Assembly (NCBI GenBank): GCA_018665505.1
Contig: JABJCS010000056.1
Coordinates: 1-23,273 of the forward strand
Source: Alphaproteobacteria bacterium
GTDB lineage: Bacteria > Pseudomonadota > Alphaproteobacteria > UBA8366
Direction of reading: 5' to 3'
DNA length: 23,273 nt
This document shows, one piece after another, positions 8,143 to 16,263 of this stretch. The stretch's first letter is position 1. Every line of letters starts with the position of its first letter. Below the pieces are notes generated by a model. It was not told the origin of the DNA. It searched no databases and saw nothing but the letters and a program-made list of their open reading frames with translations. Made by a program: the position numbers and the translations under genes.

Positions 8143-8681
8143 ACTGTCTCCAAGACGACGGATTCGTTGGTGTAGACACAAATATCGGCGGCGATCTGCA
8201 TGGCTTTGCGGGCGATGGCCTCGGCATCCATATCTTCGCGATCCATCAGAGCGCGGGCAGCGGCGAGCGCGTAATTGCCGCCGGATCCGATGCCGATCAA
8301 ACCGTCCTCGGGCTCGAGCACGTCGCCGGTTCCGGACAAGATCAGGGATACTTTCGGATCGGCGACCGCCATCATCGCCTCGAGGCGACGCAGGTAGCGG
8401 TCGGTCCGCCAATCCTTGGCCAACTCGACGCAGGCCCGCGTTAGCTGATCGGGATATTGTTCCAGTTTCGCTTCCAGCCGTTCGAACAAAGTGAAGGCGT
8501 CGGCGGTAGCGCCGGCGAAACCGACCACGACCTTGTCGTCGGCGATCCGTCGGACCTTAGTCGCGTTGGATTTAATGACCGTCTGGCCAAGGCTGACCTG
8601 GCCGTCTCCGGCCACCACGGTTATGCCGTCCTTGCGAACGGAGAGGATTGTGGTGCCGTGCCAGGATGGGGGCTCGCTCAT
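8139..8681 (-). CDS. hslV: ATP-dependent protease peptidase subunit HslV (ClpQ)
   Basis: HslV is the proteasome-like threonine peptidase of the HslUV complex. The 180-residue precursor begins [17 protein letters not shown]. Removal of the nine-residue propeptide would expose Thr10 as the catalytic N-terminal threonine. The motifs [22 protein letters not shown] and [19 protein letters not shown] follow in order. Near the C-terminus is the [16 protein letters not shown] block, which lies near the active site in this family. It overlaps hslU by four bases, the standard hslVU arrangement. The upstream gap contains a heat-shock-like promoter, in keeping with known RpoH control of this operon in other bacteria. 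Confidence 0.97.
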   Translation of the reverse strand: MSEPPSWHGTTILSVRKDGITVVAGDGQVSLGQTVIKSNATKVRRIADDKVVVGFAGATADAFTLFERLEAKLEQYPDQLTRACVELAKDWRTDRYLRRLEAMMAVADPKVSLILSGTGDVLEPEDGLIGIGSGGNYALAAARALMDREDMDAEAIARKAMQIAADICVYTNESVVLETV

Positions 8682-8712
8682 AATGCGTCCGATTCAGTTG
8701 ATCGTCGCTCCC

Positions 8713-8741
8713 ATGTGGCGTGGAAACCCCGTCGGGTCAAG
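8713..8741 (-). promoter_or_regulatory. Candidate RpoH (sigma-32-like) promoter of hslVU
   Basis: On the minus strand CTTGAC (8736-8741) is followed after exactly 17 bases by CCACAT (8713-8718). This resembles the heat-shock promoter pattern, CTTGA then CCCAT-like elements. The hslV start lies about 31 bases downstream of the -10 element, leaving a short leader. hslVU is a known RpoH target in several proteobacteria. The match is imperfect at the -10 and has not been tested. Confidence 0.45.
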
Positions 8742-8785
8742 GGCGCGGGTTACACCGCCGCCCCTGACTCGGTGGAATATTTCCG

Positions 8786-9691
8786 TTAGTCGAGCTCGAG
8801 TCCGTCCATGCCGGAGTTTTTCCGGCACTCCGCGATCATCTCGCGGATCTTCGGGCTGAGAGTGGCTGGGTCGTCCATTTGGTCGACTTCGGCGCCGCGT
8901 CGCCAACCTTCGCAGACGGCGACCCGTCCGGCACCGGCCTGAATCACGCGGCCAGTAATATCTTGGGCTTCCTCGCTGGCGAGGTAGACGACGGTCGGCG
9001 AGACCCAGCTCGGATCCCGAACCGCAACTTCGTCCTCTGTGTACTCACGCAGATTGTCTGTCATGCGGGTATAAGCCGTCGGTGAAATTGCATTCACCGT
9101 CACGCCGATGCGCGACAATTCGCGCGCCGCGATAATCGTGAAAGCGGCGATGCCTGCTTTGGCAGCGCCGTAATTCGTCTGACCGACATTACCGTAGATA
9201 CCCGAGGTCGAGCTGGTGTTGATAATGCGTCCCATCACCGGTTTGCCGTCGTCGTTCTGTTTCGACATTGCCCGCCAATACGAGGCTGCGTGACGTGCCG
9301 GTGCAAACGTGCCCTTGAGATGCACGGCGATCACCGAATCCCATTCTTCTTCCGTCATGTTGACCAACATGCGGTCACGTAAAATTCCAGCGTTGTTGAC
9401 GACGATATCGAGTTTGCCGAACGTGTTAATCGCGGTGTCGACCATGTTCTTGGCGCCGTCGAAGCTGCTGACGTCGTCGCCGTTGACGATGGCGTCGCCG
9501 CCGCCGGCCTTAATTTCGTCGACCACTTGTTGTGCCGGAGAGACATCGGCACCCTTACCGTCGACGCCCGCGCCGAGGTCGTTCACGACAATTTTAGCGC
9601 CCGCTTTTGCCAATTGCAGCGCATGTTGACGTCCGACACCGCGTGCCGCGCCGGTGACGATCGCAACCCGGCCTTCGCATAATCCTGCCAT
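8786..9691 (-). CDS. Short-chain dehydrogenase/reductase (HSD17B4/FabG-like)
   Basis: This 301-residue NAD(P)-dependent oxidoreductase has the Rossmann signature TGAARGVG at about 13-20 and NNAGILRD near 98-105. The catalytic serine lies in INTSSTSGIYG, followed by the YGAAK pair (Tyr-x-x-x-Lys). The N-terminal third has the insertion NDLGAGVDGKGADVSPA, typical of SDRs related to the dehydrogenase domain of peroxisomal multifunctional enzyme type 2. The roughly 45-residue C-terminal extension (AVCEGWRRGAEVD onward) also fits that group. The likely substrate is a 3-hydroxyacyl-CoA or a related beta-hydroxy compound, but the exact one cannot be read from sequence. A good AAGGA ribosome site precedes the ATG. 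It diverges from hisB and lies upstream of hslV with a 104-base gap. Confidence 0.9.
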   Translation of the reverse strand: MAGLCEGRVAIVTGAARGVGRQHALQLAKAGAKIVVNDLGAGVDGKGADVSPAQQVVDEIKAGGGDAIVNGDDVSSFDGAKNMVDTAINTFGKLDIVVNNAGILRDRMLVNMTEEEWDSVIAVHLKGTFAPARHAASYWRAMSKQNDDGKPVMGRIINTSSTSGIYGNVGQTNYGAAKAGIAAFTIIAARELSRIGVTVNAISPTAYTRMTDNLREYTEDEVAVRDPSWVSPTVVYLASEEAQDITGRVIQAGAGRVAVCEGWRRGAEVDQMDDPATLSPKIREMIAECRKNSGMDGLELD

Positions 9692-9880
9692 TTATTTATC
9701 CTTTCTTGCTTACAGTTTATTCAATGTGTCGCAGAGCTTTGGTGTTGCTCTCTAACTTAGGTCTAGCCGGGGAAATTTCCGGGCCCGTTTTCACAAGAAC
9801 GAGAAGAGGTGCCACGCGGGTGGCGTCCGCCCGCACTTCCTGTTAAAAGACGCCGCGCCAACCAATTGGGAGATCGCGCC
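9692..9880. promoter_or_regulatory. Divergent intergenic region upstream of the his operon
   Basis: This 189-base gap must drive the SDR gene leftward and hisB rightward. It contains a perfect 10-bp palindrome, GGAAATTTCC, at 9771-9780, in a C/G-rich setting. I find no His-codon-rich leader peptide and no T-box or attenuator hairpin with a T-run. A 40-codon open frame from 9724 has no histidine codons. The GGGAGA ribosome site of hisB lies at 9868-9873. Core promoters cannot be placed with confidence. Confidence 0.35.
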
Positions 9881-10480
9881 ATGCGCCAGGCAAGTGTAGA
9901 GCGCAATACGAAAGAAACGCAGATATCCGCCGAAGTCGACCTCGACGGCACCGGCTCTTATGACGTGTCCACGGGGATCGGTTTCCTCGATCACATGCTG
10001 GAGCAGCTCTCCCGGCACAGCCTTATTGATCTGAAGGTACGGGCGCAGGGCGATCTGCATATCGATTTTCATCACACCACGGAAGATACCGGTTACGCGG
10101 TGGGCGAAGCGTTGAGCAAGGCTCTCGGTGATCGGGCGGGGATCGTGCGCTACGGCGATGCGTTAATTCCTATGGACGAGACCCTGACTCGGGTGGCACT
10201 TGATTGCTCGAACCGGCCGTATCTGGTGTGGAAGGTTGATTTTACCCGTCCGAAGCTCGGCGACATGGACACCGAGTTGTTCCAGGAATGGTTTAAGGCG
10301 TTCGCGCAATCGGCGGGGTTGACGCTGCACGTGGAGACACTCTACGGCGAGAATAATCACCACATTGTCGAATCCTGTTTCAAGGGGTTGGCGCGGGCGT
10401 TGAAGACGGCGATTGCCATCGATCCCCGTAAGGCCGATGCGGTACCGTCTACCAAAGGTGTGCTGGGCGGCTCGCTCTGA
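9881..10480 (+). CDS. hisB: Imidazoleglycerol-phosphate dehydratase HisB
   Basis: HisB dehydrates imidazoleglycerol phosphate to imidazoleacetol phosphate, the sixth step of histidine synthesis. The 199-residue protein is the monofunctional form; the histidinol-phosphatase domain of E. coli HisB is absent, as is normal outside enterobacteria. The two metal-binding signatures are present: [16 protein letters not shown] near residue 65, and [19 protein letters not shown] near 155. The chosen ATG at 9881 has a GGGAGA ribosome site eight bases upstream and starts [13 protein letters not shown], like homologues. An open frame from 9809 adds 24 Arg/Pro-rich residues and is unlikely. It is the first gene of the his block, and hisH follows after one base. 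Confidence 0.96.
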   Translation: MRQASVERNTKETQISAEVDLDGTGSYDVSTGIGFLDHMLEQLSRHSLIDLKVRAQGDLHIDFHHTTEDTGYAVGEALSKALGDRAGIVRYGDALIPMDETLTRVALDCSNRPYLVWKVDFTRPKLGDMDTELFQEWFKAFAQSAGLTLHVETLYGENNHHIVESCFKGLARALKTAIAIDPRKADAVPSTKGVLGGSL

Positions 10481-10481
10481 C

Positions 10482-11108
10482 ATGACTGTTGCGATTGTCG
10501 ATTACGGCTCGGGCAATTTACGCTCGGCGGCAAAAGGGTTCGAGAAATTTTCGAAAGTGCCGGTCGTGGTCACAGCCGATCCGGCAACCGTCGCGGCGGC
10601 GGATCGGATCGTCTTGCCGGGCCAAGGGGCTTTCGCGGATTGCTATCGCGGCCTTGCGGCACTCGACGGGATGATCGAGGCACTCCGAGATGCGGTGCTC
10701 GACCGGGGTGTGCCGTTCTTTGGTATTTGTGTTGGCATGCAACTGATGGCGACCGCAAGTCAGGAACATGGCCGCCATTCGGGTCTCGATTGGATTGCCG
10801 GTGACGTGGTCCCTCTGGCGCTGGACAACCCGGCACTTAAGATTCCGCATATGGGTTGGAACGACCTGATCCTAGATAAACCGCACCCAGTGATTGCCGG
10901 TGTGGAAAACGGCGATCATGTGTATTTTGTCCACAGCTATCACTTCGTGGTTAATGATCCGGACAATCTGATTGCGACGGCCGATTACGGCGGCAAACAG
11001 ACCGCGATCGTCGCGCGCGACAATATGATCGGCACGCAATTCCATCCGGAGAAAAGCCAGGCGACGGGACTGCGGATGATCGAAAACTTTTTGAGCTGGA
11101 GGCCCTGA
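10482..11108 (+). CDS. hisH: Imidazole glycerol phosphate synthase glutaminase subunit HisH
   Basis: HisH is the class I glutamine amidotransferase that supplies ammonia to HisF. Together they convert PRFAR to imidazoleglycerol phosphate and AICAR. The 208-residue product starts MTVAIVDYGSGNLRS, the conserved N-terminus with the oxyanion strand. The catalytic cysteine is in GICVGMQLM (about residue 84). The His/Glu pair of the triad is in GTQFHPEKSQ near residue 188. The open frame extends upstream into hisB, but the ATG at 10482, one base after the hisB stop, gives the family N-terminus. hisF lies two genes downstream, after an inserted acetyltransferase gene and hisA. Confidence 0.97.
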   Translation: MTVAIVDYGSGNLRSAAKGFEKFSKVPVVVTADPATVAAADRIVLPGQGAFADCYRGLAALDGMIEALRDAVLDRGVPFFGICVGMQLMATASQEHGRHSGLDWIAGDVVPLALDNPALKIPHMGWNDLILDKPHPVIAGVENGDHVYFVHSYHFVVNDPDNLIATADYGGKQTAIVARDNMIGTQFHPEKSQATGLRMIENFLSWRP

Positions 11109-11111
11109 TCC

Positions 11112-11645
11112 ATGGCCGACGTTTTCGTTGAAATTTTGGAAGAGACAACAGGCAGCGATCTCAATGATTTGTGTGACGCGGCGGAATCCGCGATCGAGGA
11201 AGGCGGCGGTTTCGGATGGGTCACGGTCCCGGCCCGCCAAATCTTGGAGACCTACTGGCGTGGCGTCCAGCTTGTGCCGGAACGCACGCTGTTCGTCGGC
11301 CGCCTCGACGGCGTCATCGCCGGGTCCGCGCAATTGGTGCGACCGACGAAGAATAACGAAGCACAATCTCATGCTGCATCGCTGACGACGAATTTCGTAG
11401 CTCCATGGGCGCGCGGATACGGGATTGGCCACGGCATCATTCAGGCGGTCGAACGCCGCGCGCGGGCGGATGGCTTCAGTGTTCTTAATCTGGATGTGCG
11501 CTCGACGCAGGAAGCGGCGATTGGGCGTTACGATTCCTTGGGTTTTATTCGCTGGGCGGAAAATCCCTATTACGCCCGCGTCGATGGCAAATGGGTCGCG
11601 GGCTATCACTATCACAAACTTCTGGATCAGGAGGACGACGGGTGA
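11112..11645 (+). CDS. GNAT family N-acetyltransferase within the his operon
   Basis: This 177-residue protein has the GNAT fold. The beta-4 strand [20 protein letters not shown] contains the acetyl-CoA pyrophosphate loop (R-G-Y-G-I-G) at about residues 99-105. The C-terminal block [24 protein letters not shown] resembles motif B. It fits tightly in the operon: its ATG lies three bases after the hisH stop, and its TGA overlaps the hisA GTG start (GTGA). Translation is therefore coupled to histidine synthesis. The acetylated substrate is unknown. It could be an amino acid, a protein or an unrelated small amine, and the sequence does not decide. A GNAT gene between hisH and hisA is not part of the core pathway. 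Confidence 0.9.
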   Translation: MADVFVEILEETTGSDLNDLCDAAESAIEEGGGFGWVTVPARQILETYWRGVQLVPERTLFVGRLDGVIAGSAQLVRPTKNNEAQSHAASLTTNFVAPWARGYGIGHGIIQAVERRARADGFSVLNLDVRSTQEAAIGRYDSLGFIRWAENPYYARVDGKWVAGYHYHKLLDQEDDG

Positions 11646-12358
11646 TTCTCTATCCCGCCATCGACCTAAAAGACGGCCAATGCGTGCGCCTCAAACTCGG
11701 CGATATGGATCAGTCCACGGTGTTCAATGACGACCCAGCCGCGCAAGCGCAGGACTTCGTCGATGCCGGATGCGAATGGTTGCATTTGGTAGATCTGAAC
11801 GGTGCATTCGAAGGCAAGCCAGTCAATGCGGCGCCCGTCGAGGCGATCCTGGCCGCCGTGAGTATTCCAGTTCAATTGGGCGGCGGTATTCGCGATATGG
11901 CGACCATCGGCGCTTGGTTGGAGCGCGGTATCCGGCGTGTCATCCTCGGCACGGCGGCGGTGAAAAATCCCGACCTTGTGCGCGAGGCCTGCCGCGAATG
12001 GCCGGGCCATGTGGCAGTCGGGATCGATGCGAAGGGTGGCAAGGTCGCGATTGAAGGCTGGGCCGAAGTCTCCGAATTGACGGCGGAAGCGCTGGCGGCG
12101 CAATTCGCCGACGCGGGGGTAACAGCAATCATCCACACCGACGTGGACAGGGACGGCGTGCTTGCAGGCCCGAATATCGAAACCACCTCGGCGCTTGCCT
12201 CAGCCACCTCAATTCCGGTAATTGCCAGCGGTGGCGTCTCGTCTCTCGATGATCTTTTGGCCTTGCGCGATGCGGGTAATATCGCGGGTGCGATCAGCGG
12301 TCGGGCCCTCTATGACGGGCGGATCGATCTCAGCCAAGCGTTAAAAGCGCTATGCTAA
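11642..12358 (+). CDS. hisA: Phosphoribosylformimino-5-aminoimidazole carboxamide ribotide isomerase HisA
   Basis: HisA isomerises ProFAR to PRFAR, the fourth step of histidine synthesis, just before HisH/HisF. The 238-residue protein is a half-barrel-duplicated TIM barrel. The first catalytic aspartate lies in [10 protein letters not shown] (Asp at about residue 7), with [12 protein letters not shown] at about 46 and the phosphate loop LGGGIRD at about 80. The second-half landmarks are IHTDVDRDG, with the second catalytic Asp near 168, and [12 protein letters not shown]. It starts at GTG 11642, overlapping the GNAT stop. Its end overlaps the hisF start by seven bases, so the two barrels are translated together. 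Confidence 0.97.
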   Translation: MILYPAIDLKDGQCVRLKLGDMDQSTVFNDDPAAQAQDFVDAGCEWLHLVDLNGAFEGKPVNAAPVEAILAAVSIPVQLGGGIRDMATIGAWLERGIRRVILGTAAVKNPDLVREACREWPGHVAVGIDAKGGKVAIEGWAEVSELTAEALAAQFADAGVTAIIHTDVDRDGVLAGPNIETTSALASATSIPVIASGGVSSLDDLLALRDAGNIAGAISGRALYDGRIDLSQALKALC

Positions 12359-13107
12359 AAACCCGTATCATTCCGTGCTTGGACGTGCATGCGGGCCGGG
12401 TCGTCAAAGGCGTGAATTTCGTCGATCTGCGCGATGCGGGCGATCCTGTGGAGCAGGCCCGTGTCTATGATAAGGCGGGCGCCGACGAGCTGACCTTTCT
12501 CGATATCACCGCCTCGCACGAAGCGCGTGACACGATTTACGATGTGGTGGCGCGAACGGCGGAGGAAGTCTTCATGCCGCTGACCGTTGGTGGCGGGGTG
12601 CGCACGGTCGACGATATCCGCAAGTTGCTCCTCGCGGGGGCCGATAAAGTCTCGATCAACACGGCGGCGGTGCACCGCCCGGAATTCGTGGCAGAAGCCG
12701 CGGCGCGGTTTGGTAGTCAGTGCATTGTCGTCGCCATCGACGCCAAGGCGACGGGGCCCGGCAAATGGGAAGTTTTCACCCATGGCGGGCGCAACGAGAC
12801 CGGCATCGACGCCATCGAATGGGCGCGCCGCATGGCGGCGGATGCGGGCGAACTCCTGCTGACCTCGATGGATCGCGACGGCACGAAAAGCGGATTTGAT
12901 GTGGCGTTGACCCGTGCGGTTTCCGATGCGGTGCCCGTGCCGGTGATTGCCAGCGGCGGCGTCGGGACCTTGCAGCATTTGGTCGACGGCGTCGTTGAAG
13001 GGCACGCCTCGGCGGTTCTGGCCGCCTCGATTTTTCACTTCGGCGAATTCACCATCGCCGAGGCCAAGGCGCATATGACGGAACAAGGCGTGCCCGTTCG
13101 CCCCTGA
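12352..13107 (+). CDS. hisF: Imidazole glycerol phosphate synthase cyclase subunit HisF
   Basis: HisF closes the imidazole ring of PRFAR using ammonia from HisH, giving imidazoleglycerol phosphate for HisB. The 251-residue TIM barrel starts [20 protein letters not shown], with the catalytic aspartate in CLDV (Asp11). The matching aspartate is in [15 protein letters not shown] near residue 174, where the second is followed by the usual D-G-T-K. Phosphate loops VGGGVR and IASGGVG are present. It overlaps hisA by seven bases and precedes hisE by 33 bases. Length and all motifs are standard. Confidence 0.97.
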   Translation: MLKTRIIPCLDVHAGRVVKGVNFVDLRDAGDPVEQARVYDKAGADELTFLDITASHEARDTIYDVVARTAEEVFMPLTVGGGVRTVDDIRKLLLAGADKVSINTAAVHRPEFVAEAAARFGSQCIVVAIDAKATGPGKWEVFTHGGRNETGIDAIEWARRMAADAGELLLTSMDRDGTKSGFDVALTRAVSDAVPVPVIASGGVGTLQHLVDGVVEGHASAVLAASIFHFGEFTIAEAKAHMTEQGVPVRP

Positions 13108-13115
13108 CAGGGCCG

Positions 13116-13121
13116 TATAAT
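13116..13121 (+). promoter_or_regulatory. TATAAT hexamer between hisF and hisE
   Basis: The 33-base hisF-hisE gap contains an exact TATAAT. At 16-19 bases upstream, still inside hisF, there is no recognisable TTGACA-like element, so this may be chance. If real, it would give hisE and the HIT gene their own promoter. Confidence 0.2.
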
Positions 13122-13140
13122 TCTGCTAGGGCTTGCCGCT

Positions 13141-13494
13141 ATGACAAAAGAAACCGACAACACTGCTGATTCTACCGCCGCCATTCTCGACCGTTTGTTC
13201 GAGGTCGTGGAGACCCGCCGAGGCGCGGATGCGGACACGTCTTACACGGCGAAGCTGCTTGCGGGTGGGACGCCGAAGATCGCGCAAAAGGTTGGCGAGG
13301 AAGCCGTCGAGGCCGTCATCGAAGCGATGAAGCCCGAGGGCGGAAAGCTCGCGGAGGAAAGCGCCGATCTGCTCTATCACCTGCTGGTATTGTGGGCGGA
13401 CAAAGGCGTGCGGCCGGAAGAGGTCTGGAGCGTCCTGGCGGAACGCTTCGGTATCTCCGGGATTGAAGAGAAAAATTCGAGAAAGAAGGATTAA
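13141..13494 (+). CDS. hisE: Phosphoribosyl-ATP pyrophosphatase HisE
   Basis: HisE hydrolyses phosphoribosyl-ATP to phosphoribosyl-AMP, the second step of histidine synthesis. The 117-residue protein has the MazG-like helical core. KIAQKVGEEAVEAVIEA holds the first pair of metal-binding glutamates (about residues 49-55), and LAEESADLLYHLLVLW holds the second E-x-x-D set. This is the monofunctional form; HisI is not in the window. The first 20 residues (MTKETDNTADSTAAILDRLF) are slightly longer than in some homologues but are in frame with a single clear ATG. It follows hisF after 33 bases, and the HIT gene starts five bases after its stop. Confidence 0.95.
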   Translation: MTKETDNTADSTAAILDRLFEVVETRRGADADTSYTAKLLAGGTPKIAQKVGEEAVEAVIEAMKPEGGKLAEESADLLYHLLVLWADKGVRPEEVWSVLAERFGISGIEEKNSRKKD

Positions 13495-13498
13495 ACTC

Positions 13499-13867
13499 GT
13501 GGCCTACGACGACCAAAACATTTTCGCGAAAATCCTGCGCGGCGAAATCCCTTGCGACAAAGTCTATGAGAACGACCACGCGCTGGCCTTCCGCGATATC
13601 CAACCGCAAGCGCCGTTACATGTGCTGGTCATTCCAAAGGGCCCCTATCTCTCCTACGTGGAATTCGCCGAAAGCGCGAGCGAGGCCGAGCTCGCCGGCT
13701 TCATGCGAGCGGTTGGCGCGGTGGCCAAGCAGCTTGGCATCACCGAGGCGGGCAGTCGCATCCTTTCGAACCAGGGCGAGGACGGCCACCAAGAGGTGCC
13801 GCATTTCCACCTTCACATGTTTGCCGGCAAAAACCTTGGCCGGATGATCAAACCGATCGATAAGTAG
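13499..13867 (+). CDS. HIT family protein (HinT-like purine nucleoside phosphoramidase)
   Basis: This 122-residue cytosolic HIT protein resembles HinT, which hydrolyses nucleoside phosphoramidates such as AMP-lysine. It starts DDQNIFAKILRGEIPCDKVYE, the family N-terminus. It carries HVLVIPKGPY and ends with the histidine triad HFHLHMFAG at about residues 100-108, where the middle histidine is the nucleophile. The frame opens earlier inside hisE, but GTG 13499 is preceded by a GAAAGAAGGA ribosome site and gives the conserved start. It lies five bases after hisE, so it probably shares the his transcript. Its end is three bases from the convergent channel gene. Confidence 0.94.
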   Translation: MAYDDQNIFAKILRGEIPCDKVYENDHALAFRDIQPQAPLHVLVIPKGPYLSYVEFAESASEAELAGFMRAVGAVAKQLGITEAGSRILSNQGEDGHQEVPHFHLHMFAGKNLGRMIKPIDK

Positions 13868-13870
13868 ATA

Positions 13871-14680
13871 TCAATCCCCGCCGCTGCGTTCCTTTCGAAG
13901 CGCCGCAAGCTCTTCCCGCAGCGCTTTTAGCTCCGTCAAAATTTCGATGCGTTCCTCGTGGCCGTGTTCCTCGGCTTCATGGACTTCCTGCATCGAGTTT
14001 ACGACGACGGCGATGAATAGGTTGAGGACCGCGAAGGTGGTGACCAGGATGAAGGGGATGAAGAAAGCCCAGGCGTAGGGGTGCGTCTCCATCACCGGGC
14101 GGACGATGCCCATCGACCAGGATTCGAGTGTCATGATCTGGAAAAGCGAATAGAGGGACGCGCCGACGTCGCCGAACCAGTCGGGAAATTCCGGGCCGAA
14201 GAAATTCGTCGCCATGACGCCGAAGACATAGAACACGAGAATCATCAGCAGCATAATGGAGCTCATGCCCGGAATGGCCTTGAGGAAGGCTTGTACCACG
14301 ACTCGCATTTTCGGGACCATCGAGATCAACCGGAAGGCGCGCAGAACGCGCAGGGCCCGCAACACTGCCAAGCCGTCGCCCGTCGGCAGTAAGGCGATGG
14401 AGACGATGGCGAAGTCGAACACGTTCCAGGGGTCGAGGAAAAAGCGCAGACGCTGGGCGAAAAGTTTAGCTCCGATCTCGGCCACGAATATCGCGAGGGC
14501 GATCTGGTCGAGGGCAATTAGCCAGGCGCCGTAGGCATCCATGATCCCTTTCGACGTCTCCAGACCGAGTACGGCGGCATTCACACCGATGACGATCAGG
14601 ATGAAGTTCTGAAACCCGTTGGATTCCGTGAAACGGCGCACGCGGTCTCGCACGGTCTCGGTCGGTGCCACATCTGCCAT
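13871..14680 (-). CDS. Bacterial voltage-gated sodium channel (NaChBac/NavMs family)
   Basis: This 269-residue single-repeat (24-segment tetramer) ion channel has the full set of elements. S1 is at about 24-42, S2 at 52-74 and S3 at 82-98. The S4 voltage sensor lies around 104-120, with arginines every third residue (108, 111, 114, 117). S5 spans about 136-159. The selectivity filter TLESWSM is at 184-190, with Glu186 as the field-strength glutamate. S6 spans 203-230, and a C-terminal coiled coil (EERIEILTELKALREELAAL, 242-261) should hold the tetramer together. The filter matches sodium-selective bacterial channels such as NavMs and NaChBac, not calcium forms with extra aspartates. The start is ATG 14680, with a GAAGGA ribosome site; a TTG sits one codon upstream. 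Such channels are linked to pH, motility or sodium homeostasis in other bacteria. Confidence 0.96.
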   Translation of the reverse strand: MADVAPTETVRDRVRRFTESNGFQNFILIVIGVNAAVLGLETSKGIMDAYGAWLIALDQIALAIFVAEIGAKLFAQRLRFFLDPWNVFDFAIVSIALLPTGDGLAVLRALRVLRAFRLISMVPKMRVVVQAFLKAIPGMSSIMLLMILVFYVFGVMATNFFGPEFPDWFGDVGASLYSLFQIMTLESWSMGIVRPVMETHPYAWAFFIPFILVTTFAVLNLFIAVVVNSMQEVHEAEEHGHEERIEILTELKALREELAALRKERSGGD

Positions 14681-14731
14681 CAAGCAATCCTTCGGGTTCG
14701 CGGGGTTTCGAACGTTGGGCAGATTGGCGCG

Positions 14732-14755
14732 TTACCTCGCTGGGTCAAGAGGTAA
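14732..14755. repeat. Inverted repeat upstream of the sodium channel gene
   Basis: TTACCTC (14732-14738) and GAGGTAA (14749-14755) form perfect 7-base arms around a 10-base spacer. It lies in the 87-base gap between the end of the flavoprotein gene and the start of the channel gene, both leftward. There is no T-run, so it is not a clear terminator. It could be an operator for the channel gene or a processing hairpin. Confidence 0.35.
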
Positions 14756-14767
14756 GTGGGAGAGATG

Positions 14768-16171
14768 TTACGATTTCGCGGCGGCGACCGAATTCGCGGC
14801 CCGCAGCCCGGTAATCACACCCTTTGACAACCCGCCGAGATAGGCGGCGTTTGGCCCGCCTTCGATCCCGCCTGTGGCGGAGCCCGCCGCGTGCAGACCG
14901 GCGATTGGTTGGTCGTTGGCATCAAGCACCCGGCTTTCCCCGTCAATGGCGATGCCGCCCATCGTGTAGGTGATCCCGGCGCAAAGTTCGATGGCGTGGA
15001 AGGGCGCGGTACGGATCGGCTGCGGGGCGACCGGGTCCGTGCTGCGAGTGGGCGAGAGATCGCCGCAGGTGCCCGCGTTGAGCGCTTGGTTGTAGGCATC
15101 GACCGTGGCGCTCAACGCCTCGCCTGGAACGCCGATCTGCGACGCTAATTCTCGCAGCGTATCGGCGGCGAAGACCGTGCCGCCTTCATTCACAAATGCC
15201 GGGTTCATGCAGGGCGGGTAGCGGTTGTCCGCTGCTAATCCGGTCCAAACCGCATCGTCGAAAATAACCGTGATCGAGAGTGGGTCGTCGAGCCTTGCGA
15301 TTTCGTTGGCGAGGAAGATACCACCCTTGCCTTCGTCGAACCGGCGGTTGCCGTTTTGGTCGACGAGAATCGATGAGCGGGTAATGGCGTCGACCGTGGG
15401 ATAGGGCCAGAGCTTTTCGTTGTGGAACGCTTCGCGGCCGAGCAGGTGGCCGTAGAACCGGTCGGTGCCGACCAATTTTGCGCCGACGGTCTCCGCCATG
15501 CGCAATCCGTCGCCGCATCCGGTACCGGCCCCCCGTGTGAACAGAGCTTCGGGTTTAGGGCTGATGTATTTCCGCACGAGATCCGGGTCGCCTTGAAATC
15601 CGCCGTCGCAAATGACGACGGCAGCGGCACGGTATTCGACTGTCTTGTTATCGCGCTCCGCTGTCAGGCCAACGACGCGGCCATCTTCGATGATTAATTC
15701 CCGCCCGCGCACACCGCGCTCGAGCGTGCCGCCGCCGGATTCGATGCTTGCCGTGAGATTGCGCAGCAGAACGTCCGACCCCCGGCCCTTCCAGTCCAGG
15801 CCCGGTCGTCTCGGGCGTGGTGGGGCCAGGACCCAGCGCATGAATTCCAACACGCCGCCTTTTACGAATTTGGCGCCATTGCTCCGCAACCACTCCAGCG
15901 CCTGTTCGGCATCCGCCGCCATGATCGCGGCGAGGCCGCTGCTGCCGGTGCCGTCCGTCAGATGATCGATCTTGGCCAGGATATCCGCTTCGGGTGCGCG
16001 CATCTCTTTCTCGGCGACATGGACGACACCGCCGGAATAGCGCGCGTTGCAAGGATAGTCTGGCTCCTCGCCCTTCTCCAACACCAGCGGCTTCAGGCCC
16101 CGCTCGATGGCTCGGACAGCGGTCGAAAGGCCGGCGATACCGCCGCCAATAATGATCAGGTCATAGCTCAC
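14768..16171 (-). CDS. FAD-dependent dehydrogenase, TcuA/fumarate reductase flavoprotein-like
   Basis: This 467-residue soluble flavoprotein belongs to the succinate dehydrogenase/fumarate reductase flavoprotein family and is closest in layout to tricarballylate dehydrogenase TcuA. The N-terminus has the ADP-binding fold IIGGGIAGLSTAVRA (residues 7-21) and the second nucleotide strand LKPLVLEKG. The conserved substrate-domain blocks are GAGTGCGDGLRMAE, the ITYTMGGIAID motif near residue 400, and the closing FAD loop AAGSATGGIEGGPNAAYLGG. No iron-sulfur, cytochrome or FMN domain is attached, and no TcuB partner gene is next to it. It starts at GTG 16171 with a GGAG ribosome site. The substrate may be tricarballylate, a steroid ring or fumarate; sequence alone does not tell. 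A GC-rich hairpin (16192-16205) sits in its leader. Confidence 0.85.
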   Translation of the reverse strand: MSYDLIIIGGGIAGLSTAVRAIERGLKPLVLEKGEEPDYPCNARYSGGVVHVAEKEMRAPEADILAKIDHLTDGTGSSGLAAIMAADAEQALEWLRSNGAKFVKGGVLEFMRWVLAPPRPRRPGLDWKGRGSDVLLRNLTASIESGGGTLERGVRGRELIIEDGRVVGLTAERDNKTVEYRAAAVVICDGGFQGDPDLVRKYISPKPEALFTRGAGTGCGDGLRMAETVGAKLVGTDRFYGHLLGREAFHNEKLWPYPTVDAITRSSILVDQNGNRRFDEGKGGIFLANEIARLDDPLSITVIFDDAVWTGLAADNRYPPCMNPAFVNEGGTVFAADTLRELASQIGVPGEALSATVDAYNQALNAGTCGDLSPTRSTDPVAPQPIRTAPFHAIELCAGITYTMGGIAIDGESRVLDANDQPIAGLHAAGSATGGIEGGPNAAYLGGLSKGVITGLRAANSVAAAKS

Positions 16172-16263
16172 GGGTATATCTCCAGGAACCGGCCGCCGGG
16201 GCGGCGACTATTGCGTTTGATACTAACTTAGCACCGGTGGCCCACGTGACGAGATGCGCCGGG

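Noticed and set aside
8143..8412. N-terminal extension of the hslU frame
   Set aside because: It lies inside hslV in another frame, and the conserved HslU N-terminus starts at 8142.
9724..9846. Small open frame of 40 codons upstream of hisB as a possible his leader peptide
   Set aside because: It contains no histidine codons, and no attenuator hairpin with a T-run follows. It looks like a chance frame.
9809..9880. Longer HisB start at 9809
   Set aside because: It would add 24 Arg/Pro-rich residues absent from the family. ATG 9881 has a good ribosome site.
16192..16205. GC-rich hairpin GCCGCC-GG-GGCGGC as a terminator after comM
   Set aside because: No T-run follows on either strand. It lies in the leader of the flavoprotein gene and may be chance in GC-rich DNA.
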